NCBI RefSeq assembly: GCF_030506365.1
Contig: NZ_CP073092.1
Span: 682,001-746,000, forward strand
Direction: 5' to 3'
Source: Corynebacterium tuberculostearicum
GTDB taxonomy: Bacteria; Actinomycetota; Actinomycetes; Mycobacteriales; Mycobacteriaceae
DNA: 64,000 nucleotides
The position numbers were made by a program, and so were the translations under genes. The notes below the pieces were generated by a model, which saw only the letters and a program-made list of their open reading frames with translations, was not told the DNA's origin and did not search any database. How positions within the stretch are numbered: the first letter of the stretch is position 1; every line of letters starts with the position of its first letter. This document shows positions 47,811 to 56,745 of this stretch, piece after piece.

Positions 47811-48671
47811 ATGACCGAGTTCTGTTCAGATATCCAGGTAGAGCCGCTGCCAGGCACGGCGAAGAAGGAATCCGTCTATGTGCTTTTCGAGTGGCCGGGC
47901 GGATGGTCGCGAGACGTGCTTGATGGCGATACCTTTGGGCCGGAGCTCACGGCGCAGCTCAAGACCAAGCTGAAGGGTGTGGCGGGGCTGCAGCTTATCC
48001 GCCGACCGGGCCGCGACGGCCGCCAGGTGGGCAAGATGCACCGCTGCTACCTGGTGTGGGCCGAGCAGGGAGTGATGGAACTCGTACTGCTGACAGGGCC
48101 GGAGAAAATCCTCGATCTGGATCTGACCGGGCCTGGGCGCAATGGAGGGGGCGTAGTGGAAACACCGCTGGTTCTGGTGTGTACGCACGCGAAGCGCGAT
48201 ACCTGCTGTGCGGTCAAGGGTCGGCCGTTGGCGGCGGAGCTGGTGGCGGATTATCCGGATATGGTGTGGGAGACCTCGCACACGAAGGGACACCGGTTCG
48301 CGCCATCGGTCATGCTCATGCCGTGGGGCTATTCCTTTGGACGAATGAATAAAGAAGCCGCCGCGCAGATGATTGCGGCGGCGGCGAAGGGGAAGTATTT
48401 CTACCCGGTAAATCGCGGGCGCGGTATTTTCGGCCCGCGCGGCCAGGTGGCGGAGTTGGCGGTGGCCCGCGCGCTTATCGACGCCGGCGAGGACCTCTCC
48501 TATGGCCAGCTCACCGCCACCGACGGCGGCGAGGTCAGCCACGCTGACGGCCGGCGCTGGCGCGTGGCGCTCGAGGAGCGCGAGGTAGAAGGCGTGGTTT
48601 CCTCGTGCGGCGATGCGCCGAAGAAAGGCCAGGCCATCGTAGCGACCGGCGTGGAGCCGGTCGCGGGGTAG
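47811..48671 (+). CDS. Sucrase/ferredoxin-like family protein
   Basis: 286 residues with the family's thioredoxin-like [2Fe-2S] region: CTHAKRDTCCAVKGRPLA followed by HTKGHRFAPSVMLMPWG. Members are small redox proteins of unknown partner; the name is historical. ATG 47811 with AAAGG upstream. GGTTAGGCTTAGG lies just before the start and resembles half of a DtxR site, but is not convincing. Confidence 0.85.
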   Translation: MTEFCSDIQVEPLPGTAKKESVYVLFEWPGGWSRDVLDGDTFGPELTAQLKTKLKGVAGLQLIRRPGRDGRQVGKMHRCYLVWAEQGVMELVLLTGPEKILDLDLTGPGRNGGGVVETPLVLVCTHAKRDTCCAVKGRPLAAELVADYPDMVWETSHTKGHRFAPSVMLMPWGYSFGRMNKEAAAQMIAAAAKGKYFYPVNRGRGIFGPRGQVAELAVARALIDAGEDLSYGQLTATDGGEVSHADGRRWRVALEEREVEGVVSSCGDAPKKGQAIVATGVEPVAG

Positions 48672-48707
48672 GCTGCGCGGGGTGGGGGCGGCGTCGGCAA
48701 GCGGGGG

Positions 48708-49388
48708 CTAGCGGCGCATGACCTTGGAAGAGAGCCAGTTGCCGAGGAACTGGGCGGCCTGCACCAGCACGATGATGATGAGTGTGGCCACGACGGTGAC
48801 TTCCCACTCAAAGGCGCGGTAGCCGTAGACGATGGCAAAGTCACCCAAGCCGCCGCCGCCGACGTAGCCGGCCATGGCGGACATATCCACGATGGCGATG
48901 AACAGGAAGGTGTAGCCCAGAATCAGCGGGCCGAGGGCCTCCGGAACGATGACGGAGGTGATGATCTTCCACGGCGAGGCACCCATGGAGCGGGCGGCCT
49001 CGATAACACCGGGATCGATGGCCACGAGGTTTTGCTCCACCACGCGGGCCACGGAGAAGGTTGCGGCGATCACCATGACGAAGGTGGCCGGGCCGCGGCC
49101 GATGGAGCCGCCCATTACAGCGACGGTCAACGGCTGGGCAAAGGCCAGCAAGATGATGAACGGGATGGGGCGGACGAAGTTCACCAGCAGGTTCACAATG
49201 ACGTAGACAAACCTGTTTTGCAGGATGCCGCCCGTGCGGGTGGTGTAGAGCAGCATGCCCAGGCCAAGGCCGAGGATGCCGGAGACGATGAGGGTGGTCG
49301 AGACCATGATGAGGGTGTCGACGATGGCATCGATGAGCGAGGGGCCGAGGCGGTCCCAGTTGGCTTGGGCGAGGTTGGTGACGGTCAT
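48708..49388 (-). CDS. metI: Methionine ABC transporter permease MetI
   Basis: 226 residues, five membrane segments, with the EAA loop EAARSMGASPWKIITSVIVP that docks on MetN. Starts at 49388, overlapping the metN stop (ATGA). Forms the D/L-methionine importer with MetN and MetQ. Confidence 0.94.
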   Translation of the reverse strand: MTVTNLAQANWDRLGPSLIDAIVDTLIMVSTTLIVSGILGLGLGMLLYTTRTGGILQNRFVYVIVNLLVNFVRPIPFIILLAFAQPLTVAVMGGSIGRGPATFVMVIAATFSVARVVEQNLVAIDPGVIEAARSMGASPWKIITSVIVPEALGPLILGYTFLFIAIVDMSAMAGYVGGGGLGDFAIVYGYRAFEWEVTVVATLIIIVLVQAAQFLGNWLSSKVMRR

Positions 49389-50422
49389 CGTGCAATCTCC
49401 TCAATCTGGGTGGTGGTAGAAAGCGTGCGGTAGAACTCTTCGATGGCGTTATTATCGCCGCTAAGCCGCACGGTCAGCTTGCCAAAGGAATGCTGCTGCA
49501 GCGTGGTGATACCGCCGTGGACAACGGCGATGGATACGCCGGCTTCCTTGAGCCGGGCGGCGGCGGTGAAGAAGCCAGATTCCTCGGTGAGGTTGATGGT
49601 AAACAGGCGGCCTTCGTGCGCAAGCAGGTCGTCGGTTTCGACGACGTCGGGTTCGTTGCGCAGCGAGGTGGCCACGAACTTGGCGGCCACGGAGGTCTGC
49701 GGGTTGGAGAAGACTTCGTAGACGCTGCCTTGCTCTACTACGCGGCCGTTTTCCATCACGGCGACCTTATCGGCGATGGAGCGAACGACTTCCATCTCGT
49801 GGGTAATAACCACGATGGTGATGCCGAATTCCTTGTTCACCCGGCGCAGGAGGTCGAGGACTTCCTGTGTGGTGGTGGGGTCGAGGGCGGAAGTGGCTTC
49901 GTCGGCAAGCAGCAGCGAAGGGTTAGTGGCCAGCGCACGGGCAATGCCAACGCGCTGCTTCTGGCCGCCGGAAAGCTGCTCCGGGTAGCTCTTGCCTTTG
50001 TCTCCTAGGCCGACGAAGTCCAGCAGCTCTTGCACGCGCTGGGCGCGCTCCTGCTTGCCGACGCCCTGCAGCTGCAGCGGGTATTCAATATTGCCGGCCG
50101 CGGTGCGCGAGCTCATCAGGTTGAACTGCTGGAAGATCATGCCGATATTGCGGCGAATGCCGCGCAGTTTCCTCTCGGACATGCCAACGATATTGGTCTC
50201 GTCGAGCAGAAGCTCGCCGGAGGACGGGGTATCCAGGCCGTTGATCATGCGCACGAGGGTGGACTTGCCGGCGCCGGAATAACCAATGATGCCGACGATT
50301 TCGCCAGGCTCGATGGTCATAGAGACATGGTCGAGCGCCTTAATTCGCGCCTTTTTCTGCTTAAAGATCTTAGTGATCTCGCGGAACTCAATGCGGGTGC
50401 CGCGGTGGGTGGAATCTGCCAC
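49385..50422 (-). CDS. metN: Methionine ABC transporter ATPase MetN
   Basis: 345 residues. Walker A GYSGAGKSTLVRM, signature LSGGQKQRVGIARAL, Walker B LLLADEATSALD. The C-terminal ~90 residues are the NIL/C2 regulatory domain (LFTINLTEESGFFTAAARL) that binds methionine and inhibits transport. Between metQ and metI on the same strand. Confidence 0.95.
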   Translation of the reverse strand: MADSTHRGTRIEFREITKIFKQKKARIKALDHVSMTIEPGEIVGIIGYSGAGKSTLVRMINGLDTPSSGELLLDETNIVGMSERKLRGIRRNIGMIFQQFNLMSSRTAAGNIEYPLQLQGVGKQERAQRVQELLDFVGLGDKGKSYPEQLSGGQKQRVGIARALATNPSLLLADEATSALDPTTTQEVLDLLRRVNKEFGITIVVITHEMEVVRSIADKVAVMENGRVVEQGSVYEVFSNPQTSVAAKFVATSLRNEPDVVETDDLLAHEGRLFTINLTEESGFFTAAARLKEAGVSIAVVHGGITTLQQHSFGKLTVRLSGDNNAIEEFYRTLSTTTQIEEIAR

Positions 50423-50453
50423 GTGTTTGCGTCCTTAGCTAGGAAAGTGCCAA

Positions 50454-50478
50454 ACCCCGCCGGGGGCTCCGGCGGGGT
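50454..50478 (-). terminator. Hairpin between metQ and metN
   Basis: ACCCCGCCGG and CCGGCGGGGT form a 10-bp perfect stem in the 70-base gap, followed on the minus strand by only three T. Probably a leaky terminator or mRNA stabiliser giving more binding protein than transporter. Confidence 0.5.
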
Positions 50479-50492
50479 AAAAGCAAGGGTGA

Positions 50493-51356
50493 TTAGTCCA
50501 GATCTGCTTCGAGCTTATCCAGGATCTTCTGCAGATCCTCCTGGCTGCGCTCCACCTCGACGGAGGTGCCGGCGGAGTCTTCGTCAACGCCCTCCTGGAC
50601 GGCGTCGCTGTGCCATAGCTCGGCGAGCTTCTTGATGTCCTCGTTATCGGCATCTTCCTCGCGGACGGCGAAGACGTTGATGTACGGCTCTGCCTCTTCA
50701 GAGTTCGGGTCGTCCTGGAAGATGGCGGTGGCTGGGTCGATGCCGGCGCGCTCCAAGAAGGAGTTATTGATAATCGCCGGGGTGCCCTCGCCGTGTGCGG
50801 ACGTGGTCTGTGCGGCATCTACCGGGGTGACCTTGACCTTGGACTTCTTCTCATCGATGTCCAGCGGGGTGGGCTCCAGGTTGTCCTTGTCCTTCAGGGT
50901 AAGAAGGCCGGCCTGAACCAGCACGTTGATGGCGCGAGCCTGGTTGGTGGAGTCATTCGGGATGGCGACTTCTTCGCCCTCGATGCCGTCGAGGGAGTCG
51001 TGGTCCTTCCAGAACAGTGCCAGCGGCACGATCTCGGTAGCCACGATAGGCACCAGGTTGGTGCCGTTGCCGTGGTTATACTCCGCCAAGAACTTCAGGT
51101 GCTGGAAGTTATTGGTGTCCAGCTCGCCCTGGTCCAGAGCCTGGTTCGGGGTGTTGTAATCCGCGAAAGGCTGGATATCGATGTCATAGCCTGCGTTCTT
51201 TGCTTCCTGCTCGAACGCTACCCAAGCCTTCTTTGCGTCATCGGTGGTGCCGACTTTGATGGCCTTGGAGTCATCGGAGTCGGAAGAGCATGCCACCAGG
51301 CTGGTGGCGGCGATGGTTACGGCGGCGGTAGCAGCCACTACGCGACGGATCTGCAT
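50493..51356 (-). CDS. metQ: Methionine-binding lipoprotein MetQ
   Basis: 287 residues from ATG 51356 after AAGAAGGGG; an open extension to 51452 is not needed. Lipoprotein signal (SLVACSSD lipobox LVAC), then the NlpA fold (IKVGTTDDAKKAWVAFEQEA; DFNTPNQAL-like region FADYNTPNQALDQGELDTN). Captures methionine for MetNI. First gene of the operon. A partial McbR-type sequence (TAGAC on the minus strand, near 51429) lies upstream. Confidence 0.93.
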   Translation of the reverse strand: MQIRRVVAATAAVTIAATSLVACSSDSDDSKAIKVGTTDDAKKAWVAFEQEAKNAGYDIDIQPFADYNTPNQALDQGELDTNNFQHLKFLAEYNHGNGTNLVPIVATEIVPLALFWKDHDSLDGIEGEEVAIPNDSTNQARAINVLVQAGLLTLKDKDNLEPTPLDIDEKKSKVKVTPVDAAQTTSAHGEGTPAIINNSFLERAGIDPATAIFQDDPNSEEAEPYINVFAVREEDADNEDIKKLAELWHSDAVQEGVDEDSAGTSVEVERSQEDLQKILDKLEADLD

Positions 51357-51456
51357 GGGGAATCCCCTTCTTGTAGGAGTTGAAATAATTTGCTTGTTTA
51401 GCAACTTAGCAATCAGCGAACCGCTTTGTCTATTGTGAACATCACGCCCCACCGGC

Positions 51457-51483
51457 TTGTATAGAACAATGATTCGATATTAC
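51457..51483 (+). promoter_or_regulatory. dnaE2 promoter with LexA (SOS) box
   Basis: TAGAACAATGATTCGA at 51462-51477 matches TCGAAC-N4-GTTCGA at 10 of 12 defined positions. It lies between a possible TTGTAT -35 (51457-51462) and TATTAC -10 (51478-51483), ideal for repression. The GTG start at 51494 is about 10 bases after the -10. Confidence 0.65.
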
Positions 51484-51493
51484 GCTTGTTGGA

Positions 51494-54400
51494 GTGGAAT
51501 TTAATGGTGGAAGGGCGCTGTCCTGGTCGCGGGTGGAGCGCATCCTCTCCGGCCGCGAATCCGCTGCGCCCGTGCCGGTGGATCACCTTCCTGGGTCTAC
51601 GGTTTCTGCCCGGCGCGGCCATTCCACCGTGCCCTTTGCGGAGCTGCATGCGGTAAGTTCCTATAGCTTTCTCGACGGCGCCGCCGAGCCGGAGGAACTG
51701 GTGGCCCGAGCCGTAGAGCTGGGGCTTGAGGGGTTGGCCATCGTGGACCGCGATGGTTTTTATGGACTTATGAAATTCGCCGAAGCTGCTGCTAAAGCAG
51801 GCCTTCCGGCCGTATATGGCGCGGAGCTATCGCTCGCGGAGGCCCCGGTGACCGTGCTGGCGCGCACCCCGGAGGGCTATCGCCGCCTGTCGCGCCTCAT
51901 CGCGCGCGCCCGGATGGAAGCCGGGGAGAAGGATCGCGTAGCCTATCCGCCCTTGGATGAGGTGGCGCGCGAACTGGAAGGGGAGTGCTTCTTTCTGGTG
52001 GGGCTGGAGGCGCTAGCGGAAATCGATAACCTGCTCGAAAGAATAAAAATAGACAGCATAGTTCTCGAATATTCGTGCAGCATGTCCCCCGAGGATGCGG
52101 ATCAGCACCGTTTCCTCGATAAATACAATAACCTGCGGGCCATCGCAACCGCACGGCCCGCGGCCGCGACCCGCGACCAAACTCGGCTCGCCGCCGCCAA
52201 GCGTGCCCTGGCCCGGCGCGAATCTCTCGCGGCCGCCGCGCCGCACGCCCACCCCATGGGTGCGGGCTGGCTGCGATCCGGCGAGCAGATGGCGCAACTC
52301 TTGCCGGATCGGCCGGAGCTCATCGCCGAAACCGTGGCGCTCGCCCGCGAGTGTTCCTTTACCTGGGACGCCCTCGCGCCCAACCTGCCGCATTTTCCGG
52401 TGCCGGAGGGGTACACCGAAATGAGCTGGCTGGAGCACGAGGTCTGGCGCCGCGCCAAGGACCGCTATGCCTCGCGCCCGGCCGAGATCAGGCAGGCGGC
52501 AAGGAAGCAGATTCGGCATGAGCTGGGCGTCATCAAGCAGCTGGGCTTCCCCGGCTACTTCCTGATCGTGTGCGACCTGGTGGATTTTTGCCGCCGCGAG
52601 AATATTCTGTGCCAAGGCCGCGGCTCGGCCGCCAACTCCGCGGTGTGCTTTGCGCTGGGCATTACCAACGCCGAGCCCATCTCCGCGCAGCTGCTTTTCG
52701 AGCGCTTTCTCTCCCCGGACCGCGATGGCCCGCCCGATATTGATATCGACATCGAGTCCGGCCGCCGCGAGGAAGTCATCCAGTATGTCTACCGCACCCA
52801 CGGCCGCGATCGCGCCGCGCAGGTGGCCAATGTCATTACCTATCGCCGCAAGGGAGCTACGCGCGATGCCGCCCGCGCGTTGGGCTACCCGCAGGGCTCG
52901 GCCGATGCGTGGTCGAAAGGTACCTCTGAGCCGCCTGCCGACGTCTCCTCATTAGCCGAGCAATTCCTCGGCCAGCCCCGCCACCTAGGCATCCACTCCG
53001 GTGGCATGGTGCTATGTGATCGGCCCATTGCGGACGTCGTTCCTATGGAATGGGCGCGCATGGAAAATCGTTCCGTATTGCAGTGGGATAAGGACGATTG
53101 CGCGGCCGCCGGCCTGGTGAAATTCGATCTCTTGGGCCTGGGCATGTTGGAGGCGCTGCATCACATGATCGATGCCGTGCGCGCCACCACCGGCCGCGAG
53201 GTGCACCTGTGGGAGCTCGACCTAGCCGAGCCGGAGGTCTATGACATGCTCTGCCGCGCCGATGCGGTGGGCGTCTTCCAGGTGGAATCCCGCGCGCAGC
53301 TAGCCACGCTGCCGCGCCTGAAGCCGCGTCGCTTCTTTGACCTGGTGGTCGAGGTCGCGCTCATTCGCCCCGGCCCCATCCAGGGCGGGTCCGTGCATCC
53401 CTACCTGCGCCGCCGCGATGGCCTTGAGGAGGTGACCTATGACCATCCCGTGCTGGAAAAATCCCTGGGTAAGACGTTGTGCATCCCGCTCTTCCAGGAG
53501 CAGTTGATGCAGATCGCGGTCGACGCCGCCGGTTTTTCCGGCGCCGAGGCCGATGACCTGCGCCGCGCCATGGGCTCGAAGCGCTCCCCGGAAAAGATGG
53601 CCGCGCTGCGCAGCCGCTTCTTTGCCGGCCTGCGCGAGACCAACGGTATCGAGGGCGAGGTGGCAGAAAAGCTGTGGGCAAAAATCGTGGCCTTCGCCGC
53701 CTATGGCTTCCCGGAATCGCACTCGCAGTCTTTTGCCTCGCTGGTGTATTTTTCCGCGTGGTTTAAATACCACTACCCGGCGGAATTCTGCGTGGGGTTG
53801 CTGCGCGCGCAGCCGATGGGTTTCTATTCCCCGCAGTCGCTCATCCAAGACGCCCGTCGTCACGGCGTGCGGGTGCTGCCGGTAAGCATTAATGACTCCG
53901 GCGCCCAGGCCCATGCGACGGGGTCGGCCGAGATTCGCTTGGGCCTTAACCTCATCAAGGGGCTAGGGGAGTCCGCCGCCGAGCGCGTGGAGGCGGCCGC
54001 GCCTTTTACTAGCGTGTCCGATCTTTCGCGCCGGGCGGATCTCAGCGTGGAGCAGGTGGAGGCGCTGGCTACGGCCGGGGCGTTGGAGTGTCTGGGGCTG
54101 GATCGTCGCCAAGCGCTGTGGCAGGCCGGCGTCGCCGCCACCGAGCGTGAGGGCATGCTGCCCGGTACGTCCGCCCTGGCTTCGCCGCACCTGCCCGGTA
54201 TGTCCGCGTTTGAGCTCATGGCTACCGACGTCGCCGCCACCGGCGTGACCCATAACCAGCAGCCGATGGAGCTGGTGCGTGCCTCGCTTGCCGACGTCCT
54301 CCCTGCCTCCCAGCTCCCCCATGTCCCCGATGGCACCCGCGTGCGCATCGCCGGCATCATTACTCACCGCCAGCGCCCGCGCACTGCTTCTGGCCTGACC

Positions 54401-54613
54401 TTTTTGGGCGTCGAGGATGAAACCGGCCTGATGAACGTGATGGTCTCACCCGGATTGTGGTCGCGGCACAAAGTTCTGGCCCGCACCGCCCGCGCAATGA
54501 TCATCCGCGGCATCGTACAAAATGCCACCGGCGCGGTCAGCGTGGTCGCAGATAAGCTCGAGCCGTTGGACTTTGGTGAATTCCTCTCCCGCGGCTCCCG
54601 CGACTTCCGCTAG
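51494..54613 (+). CDS. dnaE2: Error-prone DNA polymerase DnaE2
   Basis: 1039 residues, normal for DnaE2. PHP domain at the N-terminus (AELHAVSSYSFLDGAAEPEE), polymerase palm with PDIDIDIESGRREEVIQYVY (catalytic Asp triad region), HSGGMVLCDRP, FDLLGLGMLEALHHM and C-terminal OB fold (VRIAGIITHRQRPRTASGLT). Lesion-bypass polymerase of the SOS mutasome with ImuA' and ImuB. GTG 51494 is the start; the LexA box is directly upstream. Confidence 0.94.
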   Translation: MEFNGGRALSWSRVERILSGRESAAPVPVDHLPGSTVSARRGHSTVPFAELHAVSSYSFLDGAAEPEELVARAVELGLEGLAIVDRDGFYGLMKFAEAAAKAGLPAVYGAELSLAEAPVTVLARTPEGYRRLSRLIARARMEAGEKDRVAYPPLDEVARELEGECFFLVGLEALAEIDNLLERIKIDSIVLEYSCSMSPEDADQHRFLDKYNNLRAIATARPAAATRDQTRLAAAKRALARRESLAAAAPHAHPMGAGWLRSGEQMAQLLPDRPELIAETVALARECSFTWDALAPNLPHFPVPEGYTEMSWLEHEVWRRAKDRYASRPAEIRQAARKQIRHELGVIKQLGFPGYFLIVCDLVDFCRRENILCQGRGSAANSAVCFALGITNAEPISAQLLFERFLSPDRDGPPDIDIDIESGRREEVIQYVYRTHGRDRAAQVANVITYRRKGATRDAARALGYPQGSADAWSKGTSEPPADVSSLAEQFLGQPRHLGIHSGGMVLCDRPIADVVPMEWARMENRSVLQWDKDDCAAAGLVKFDLLGLGMLEALHHMIDAVRATTGREVHLWELDLAEPEVYDMLCRADAVGVFQVESRAQLATLPRLKPRRFFDLVVEVALIRPGPIQGGSVHPYLRRRDGLEEVTYDHPVLEKSLGKTLCIPLFQEQLMQIAVDAAGFSGAEADDLRRAMGSKRSPEKMAALRSRFFAGLRETNGIEGEVAEKLWAKIVAFAAYGFPESHSQSFASLVYFSAWFKYHYPAEFCVGLLRAQPMGFYSPQSLIQDARRHGVRVLPVSINDSGAQAHATGSAEIRLGLNLIKGLGESAAERVEAAAPFTSVSDLSRRADLSVEQVEALATAGALECLGLDRRQALWQAGVAATEREGMLPGTSALASPHLPGMSAFELMATDVAATGVTHNQQPMELVRASLADVLPASQLPHVPDGTRVRIAGIITHRQRPRTASGLTFLGVEDETGLMNVMVSPGLWSRHKVLARTARAMIIRGIVQNATGAVSVVADKLEPLDFGEFLSRGSRDFR

Positions 54614-55107
54614 TTGCCGCCGCTGCGTAGCTCGTCCGCGTTGAGCTTATTGGCCAATTCCTTGGCTACCGTAAACGGAATCCACAGCAGCTGGATATAG
54701 ATGAGCTTGGCAAAGAAGATGGCGATATTAGCCCCCGAGGTCGCTTCCTCCACCGCAACCTGCTCCGCGCCGGAGAAGCGCAGCCCAAATGCGGTGGCGC
54801 CGGCGACGAGGAAGAGCACTATGGCCGTGGCCAATGCGGTTTTCAGGCCTTTGTCGCGGGCGTCGGTATGCAGGCGCAGTTCGTACTCATCCATTTCCGT
54901 AGTGGGAACGTCGAGGTGCCGAATGGACTGGCGCAGCCACGTGGTGCACGTGGTCGCCGCAATGCCGGCTATCGGCCACAGCAGATTAGACACTCCAAGC
55001 GCGAAAAAGTGCAGGGCCGCCGCCACGATGGCCAGGCCGAGAAAAATATCGCCGGCTAGGATCAAGCGCTTGCGGCGGGAAACAGAGGCGGGAATTGTGG
55101 TAGCCAT
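54610..55107 (-). CDS. Membrane protein paired with a Cro/CI regulator
   Basis: 165 residues with four membrane segments in two hairpins (about 16-35, 37-56, 90-110, 125-147) around a charged loop (TEMDEYELRLHTDARDKGLK). No family recognised. Starts on the stop of the HTH gene (1-base overlap), a two-gene unit. Its stop overlaps the dnaE2 stop on the other strand. Confidence 0.75.
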   Translation of the reverse strand: MATTIPASVSRRKRLILAGDIFLGLAIVAAALHFFALGVSNLLWPIAGIAATTCTTWLRQSIRHLDVPTTEMDEYELRLHTDARDKGLKTALATAIVLFLVAGATAFGLRFSGAEQVAVEEATSGANIAIFFAKLIYIQLLWIPFTVAKELANKLNADELRSGGN

Positions 55108-55370
55108 TAGGAATTCTTCCTATAGATTTCAGTGGACATAGGGGCAAATTCCTGGCGGGAAAAGATAGCCTCCACCGGAAGGTCAAAGACTTCGCAGACG
55201 CGAAAGGCTAGGTCCAGGCTGGGGGAGTGGTCCCCGCGCTCGAGGGCTCCAACGGTCTGGGGATTGACATCGATGGCCTCAGCTAGTTGCGCGCGCGACA
55301 TGTCCCGCTCGGCGCGCAGCACGCGTACCCGGTTATAAATGGGTGCGGAGGGCTTCTTCTTTGGGGACAT
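55107..55370 (-). CDS. XRE/Cro-type transcriptional regulator
   Basis: 87 residues, one HTH domain (MSRAQLAEAIDVNPQTVGAL followed by ERGDHSPSLDLAFRVCEVFD), closest in style to YgzD/YozG regulators. ATG 55370. Coupled to the downstream membrane protein gene, which it may regulate. Confidence 0.87.
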   Translation of the reverse strand: MSPKKKPSAPIYNRVRVLRAERDMSRAQLAEAIDVNPQTVGALERGDHSPSLDLAFRVCEVFDLPVEAIFSRQEFAPMSTEIYRKNS

Positions 55371-55412
55371 AAGTCAAAGTATTGCATAAACCCAACACCC
55401 TGGCAAGGGTTG

Positions 55413-55631
55413 CTATTCGACGCCGAAGATATCTCCCGGCTGGCAGTCCAGCGCCGCACACAGTGCCGCGAGGGTGCTAAAGCGTACGGCTTTGGCGCGA
55501 TTATTCTTCAATACGGAGAGGTTAACTGGGGTGATGCCTACTTCTTTAGCGAGCCCCGCGCCGGTAACGCCGCGCTCTTCCATGATGTGGTCGAGGTGGC
55601 AAACCACCTGGGGTTCTTGTGTCTCAGACAA
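55413..55631 (-). CDS. XRE-type regulator (YozG-like) after the DUF2975 gene
   Basis: 72 residues from TTG 55631, which overlaps the DUF2975 stop by 8 bases and has AGGAGG 9 bases upstream; ATG at MEERG is a possible shorter start. HTH: EERGVTGAGLAKEVGITPVN, then FSTLAALCAALDCQPGDIF. DUF2975 membrane proteins are typically followed by exactly this regulator type. It probably binds the palindromes at 56186-56233. Confidence 0.82.
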   Translation of the reverse strand: MSETQEPQVVCHLDHIMEERGVTGAGLAKEVGITPVNLSVLKNNRAKAVRFSTLAALCAALDCQPGDIFGVE

Positions 55632-56172
55632 GGCCTTCGACCTCCTCTTCCAGCTTGCAGCCGCGCTTGATGGCGGCCGAGAAGAGCTGCAAGGTGCAGA
55701 CGAAGAGGTAGGGCAGGGCGAGCTCGCCAAGGGATGTTCCGTCCTGGCTGGCCCACCAGTCGATTCCAAGCTGTGAGGAGGCCCAGTTATTGCCCAGGCC
55801 TTCGAGTGCGAACCGTCCGATAAACCAGACGAGGATGCCGGCGGTCATTCCGTTCAGGAGGCGGATATTCTTCGTATTAAAAACCTGCCCGCGAAGCATT
55901 GGCCTGACCAGACGGTAGGCAAAGAACGCGATGATTAAGATTGCCGCGATTTTGGTAACGAGCGCCGCAGTGAGTATCCAGAATGGTCCGCCGTCGAGGT
56001 TGTGTTTGCTTAGGCCTTCTGGGATGGCTGCGCTCAGTGCGGTGGAAAAGTGGCCGGTGGCAAGGTCGCGCAGGTAGGTGGGGCCGAGGATGATGATGGT
56101 GAGGAGGGTGAGACCGGCTGCCGCATTAATTTCGCGGCGCTCGGCCTTAGGGGTGGGCTGTGGGGTGGTCAT
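55624..56172 (-). CDS. DUF2975 membrane protein
   Basis: 182 residues, four membrane segments (about 17-32, 66-88, 105-122, 150-165), with the RPMLRGQVFNTKNIRLLNGM segment characteristic of DUF2975 between the second and third. Function unknown; coupled to the HTH gene downstream. Two palindromes lie directly upstream. Confidence 0.82.
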   Translation of the reverse strand: MTTPQPTPKAERREINAAAGLTLLTIIILGPTYLRDLATGHFSTALSAAIPEGLSKHNLDGGPFWILTAALVTKIAAILIIAFFAYRLVRPMLRGQVFNTKNIRLLNGMTAGILVWFIGRFALEGLGNNWASSQLGIDWWASQDGTSLGELALPYLFVCTLQLFSAAIKRGCKLEEEVEGLV

Positions 56173-56185
56173 GACAATCCTTTCC

Positions 56186-56233
56186 GTCGATAACTTATCG
56201 ACTTTCGATGTTGTCGTAATTCGATAATATCGA
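56186..56233. promoter_or_regulatory. Two palindromic operators upstream of the DUF2975-HTH operon
   Basis: GTCGATAACTTATCGAC (56186-56202) is a perfect dyad around one central base. TCGATAATATCGA (56221-56233) is a second perfect dyad sharing the half-site TCGATA. A further CGATAAG half follows at 56238. Dyad centres are 33 bases apart (about three helical turns). They lie 14-61 bases before the DUF2975 ATG. Confidence 0.65.
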
Positions 56234-56283
56234 GTAACGATAAGTAGCGCAAGGGGGTGGCCCGATTGATACAGTCAATAACT

Positions 56284-56745
56284 ATGAGCGAAGAAATGAA
56301 TCCCGTCTCGCCACGCCTGGTGACCTCGCGCTATATCCACCACCTGAGCTGGATGTTTCTGCTCGCTGCGGCCGCCGCTGCCGCAGGCTTCTGGTGGACC
56401 CCGTGGTTCTATTGGGCGGCCGGACTTTTCGTCGCTCTTTTCTTCTGGCTGCTCTGGCTCATCCCCGCCCAAGTACGCAATATGGGCTGGCTCGAAACCG
56501 ACGATGAGCTACTTATCACCCGCGGCAAGCTCTGGCATTCCTTCACCGTGGTGCCCTACGGCCGCATCCAATTCGTCGACGTCACCTCCGGGCCCATCGA
56601 CCGCGCGCTCGGGTTGAAAAAGTTGCAGCTCCATACGGCCTCGGCCAGCACGGATGCCACCATCAAAGGCTTGGAAGCCCCGCTTGCCGACGCCCTCCGC
56701 ACCCGCCTTGCCCATCAAGCCCGCGAACGGATGAGCGGCCTATGA
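56284..56745 (+). CDS. Bacterial PH domain membrane protein (YdbS-like)
   Basis: 153 residues from ATG 56284. Two membrane segments (about 22-60) and one bPH2/DUF304 domain (ELLITRGKLWHSFTVVPYGR; GLKKLQLHTASASTDATIKG). Pairs with the larger YdbT-like protein whose ATG overlaps its stop. Role unknown, though such pairs have been linked to membrane or lipid stress and peptide resistance. Confidence 0.87.
   Translation: MSEEMNPVSPRLVTSRYIHHLSWMFLLAAAAAAAGFWWTPWFYWAAGLFVALFFWLLWLIPAQVRNMGWLETDDELLITRGKLWHSFTVVPYGRIQFVDVTSGPIDRALGLKKLQLHTASASTDATIKGLEAPLADALRTRLAHQARERMSGL

Noticed and set aside
51420..51440. McbR operator upstream of metQ
   Set aside because: One half (GTCTA/TAGAC) is present but the other half matches only 2 of 5 positions; kept only as a remark.
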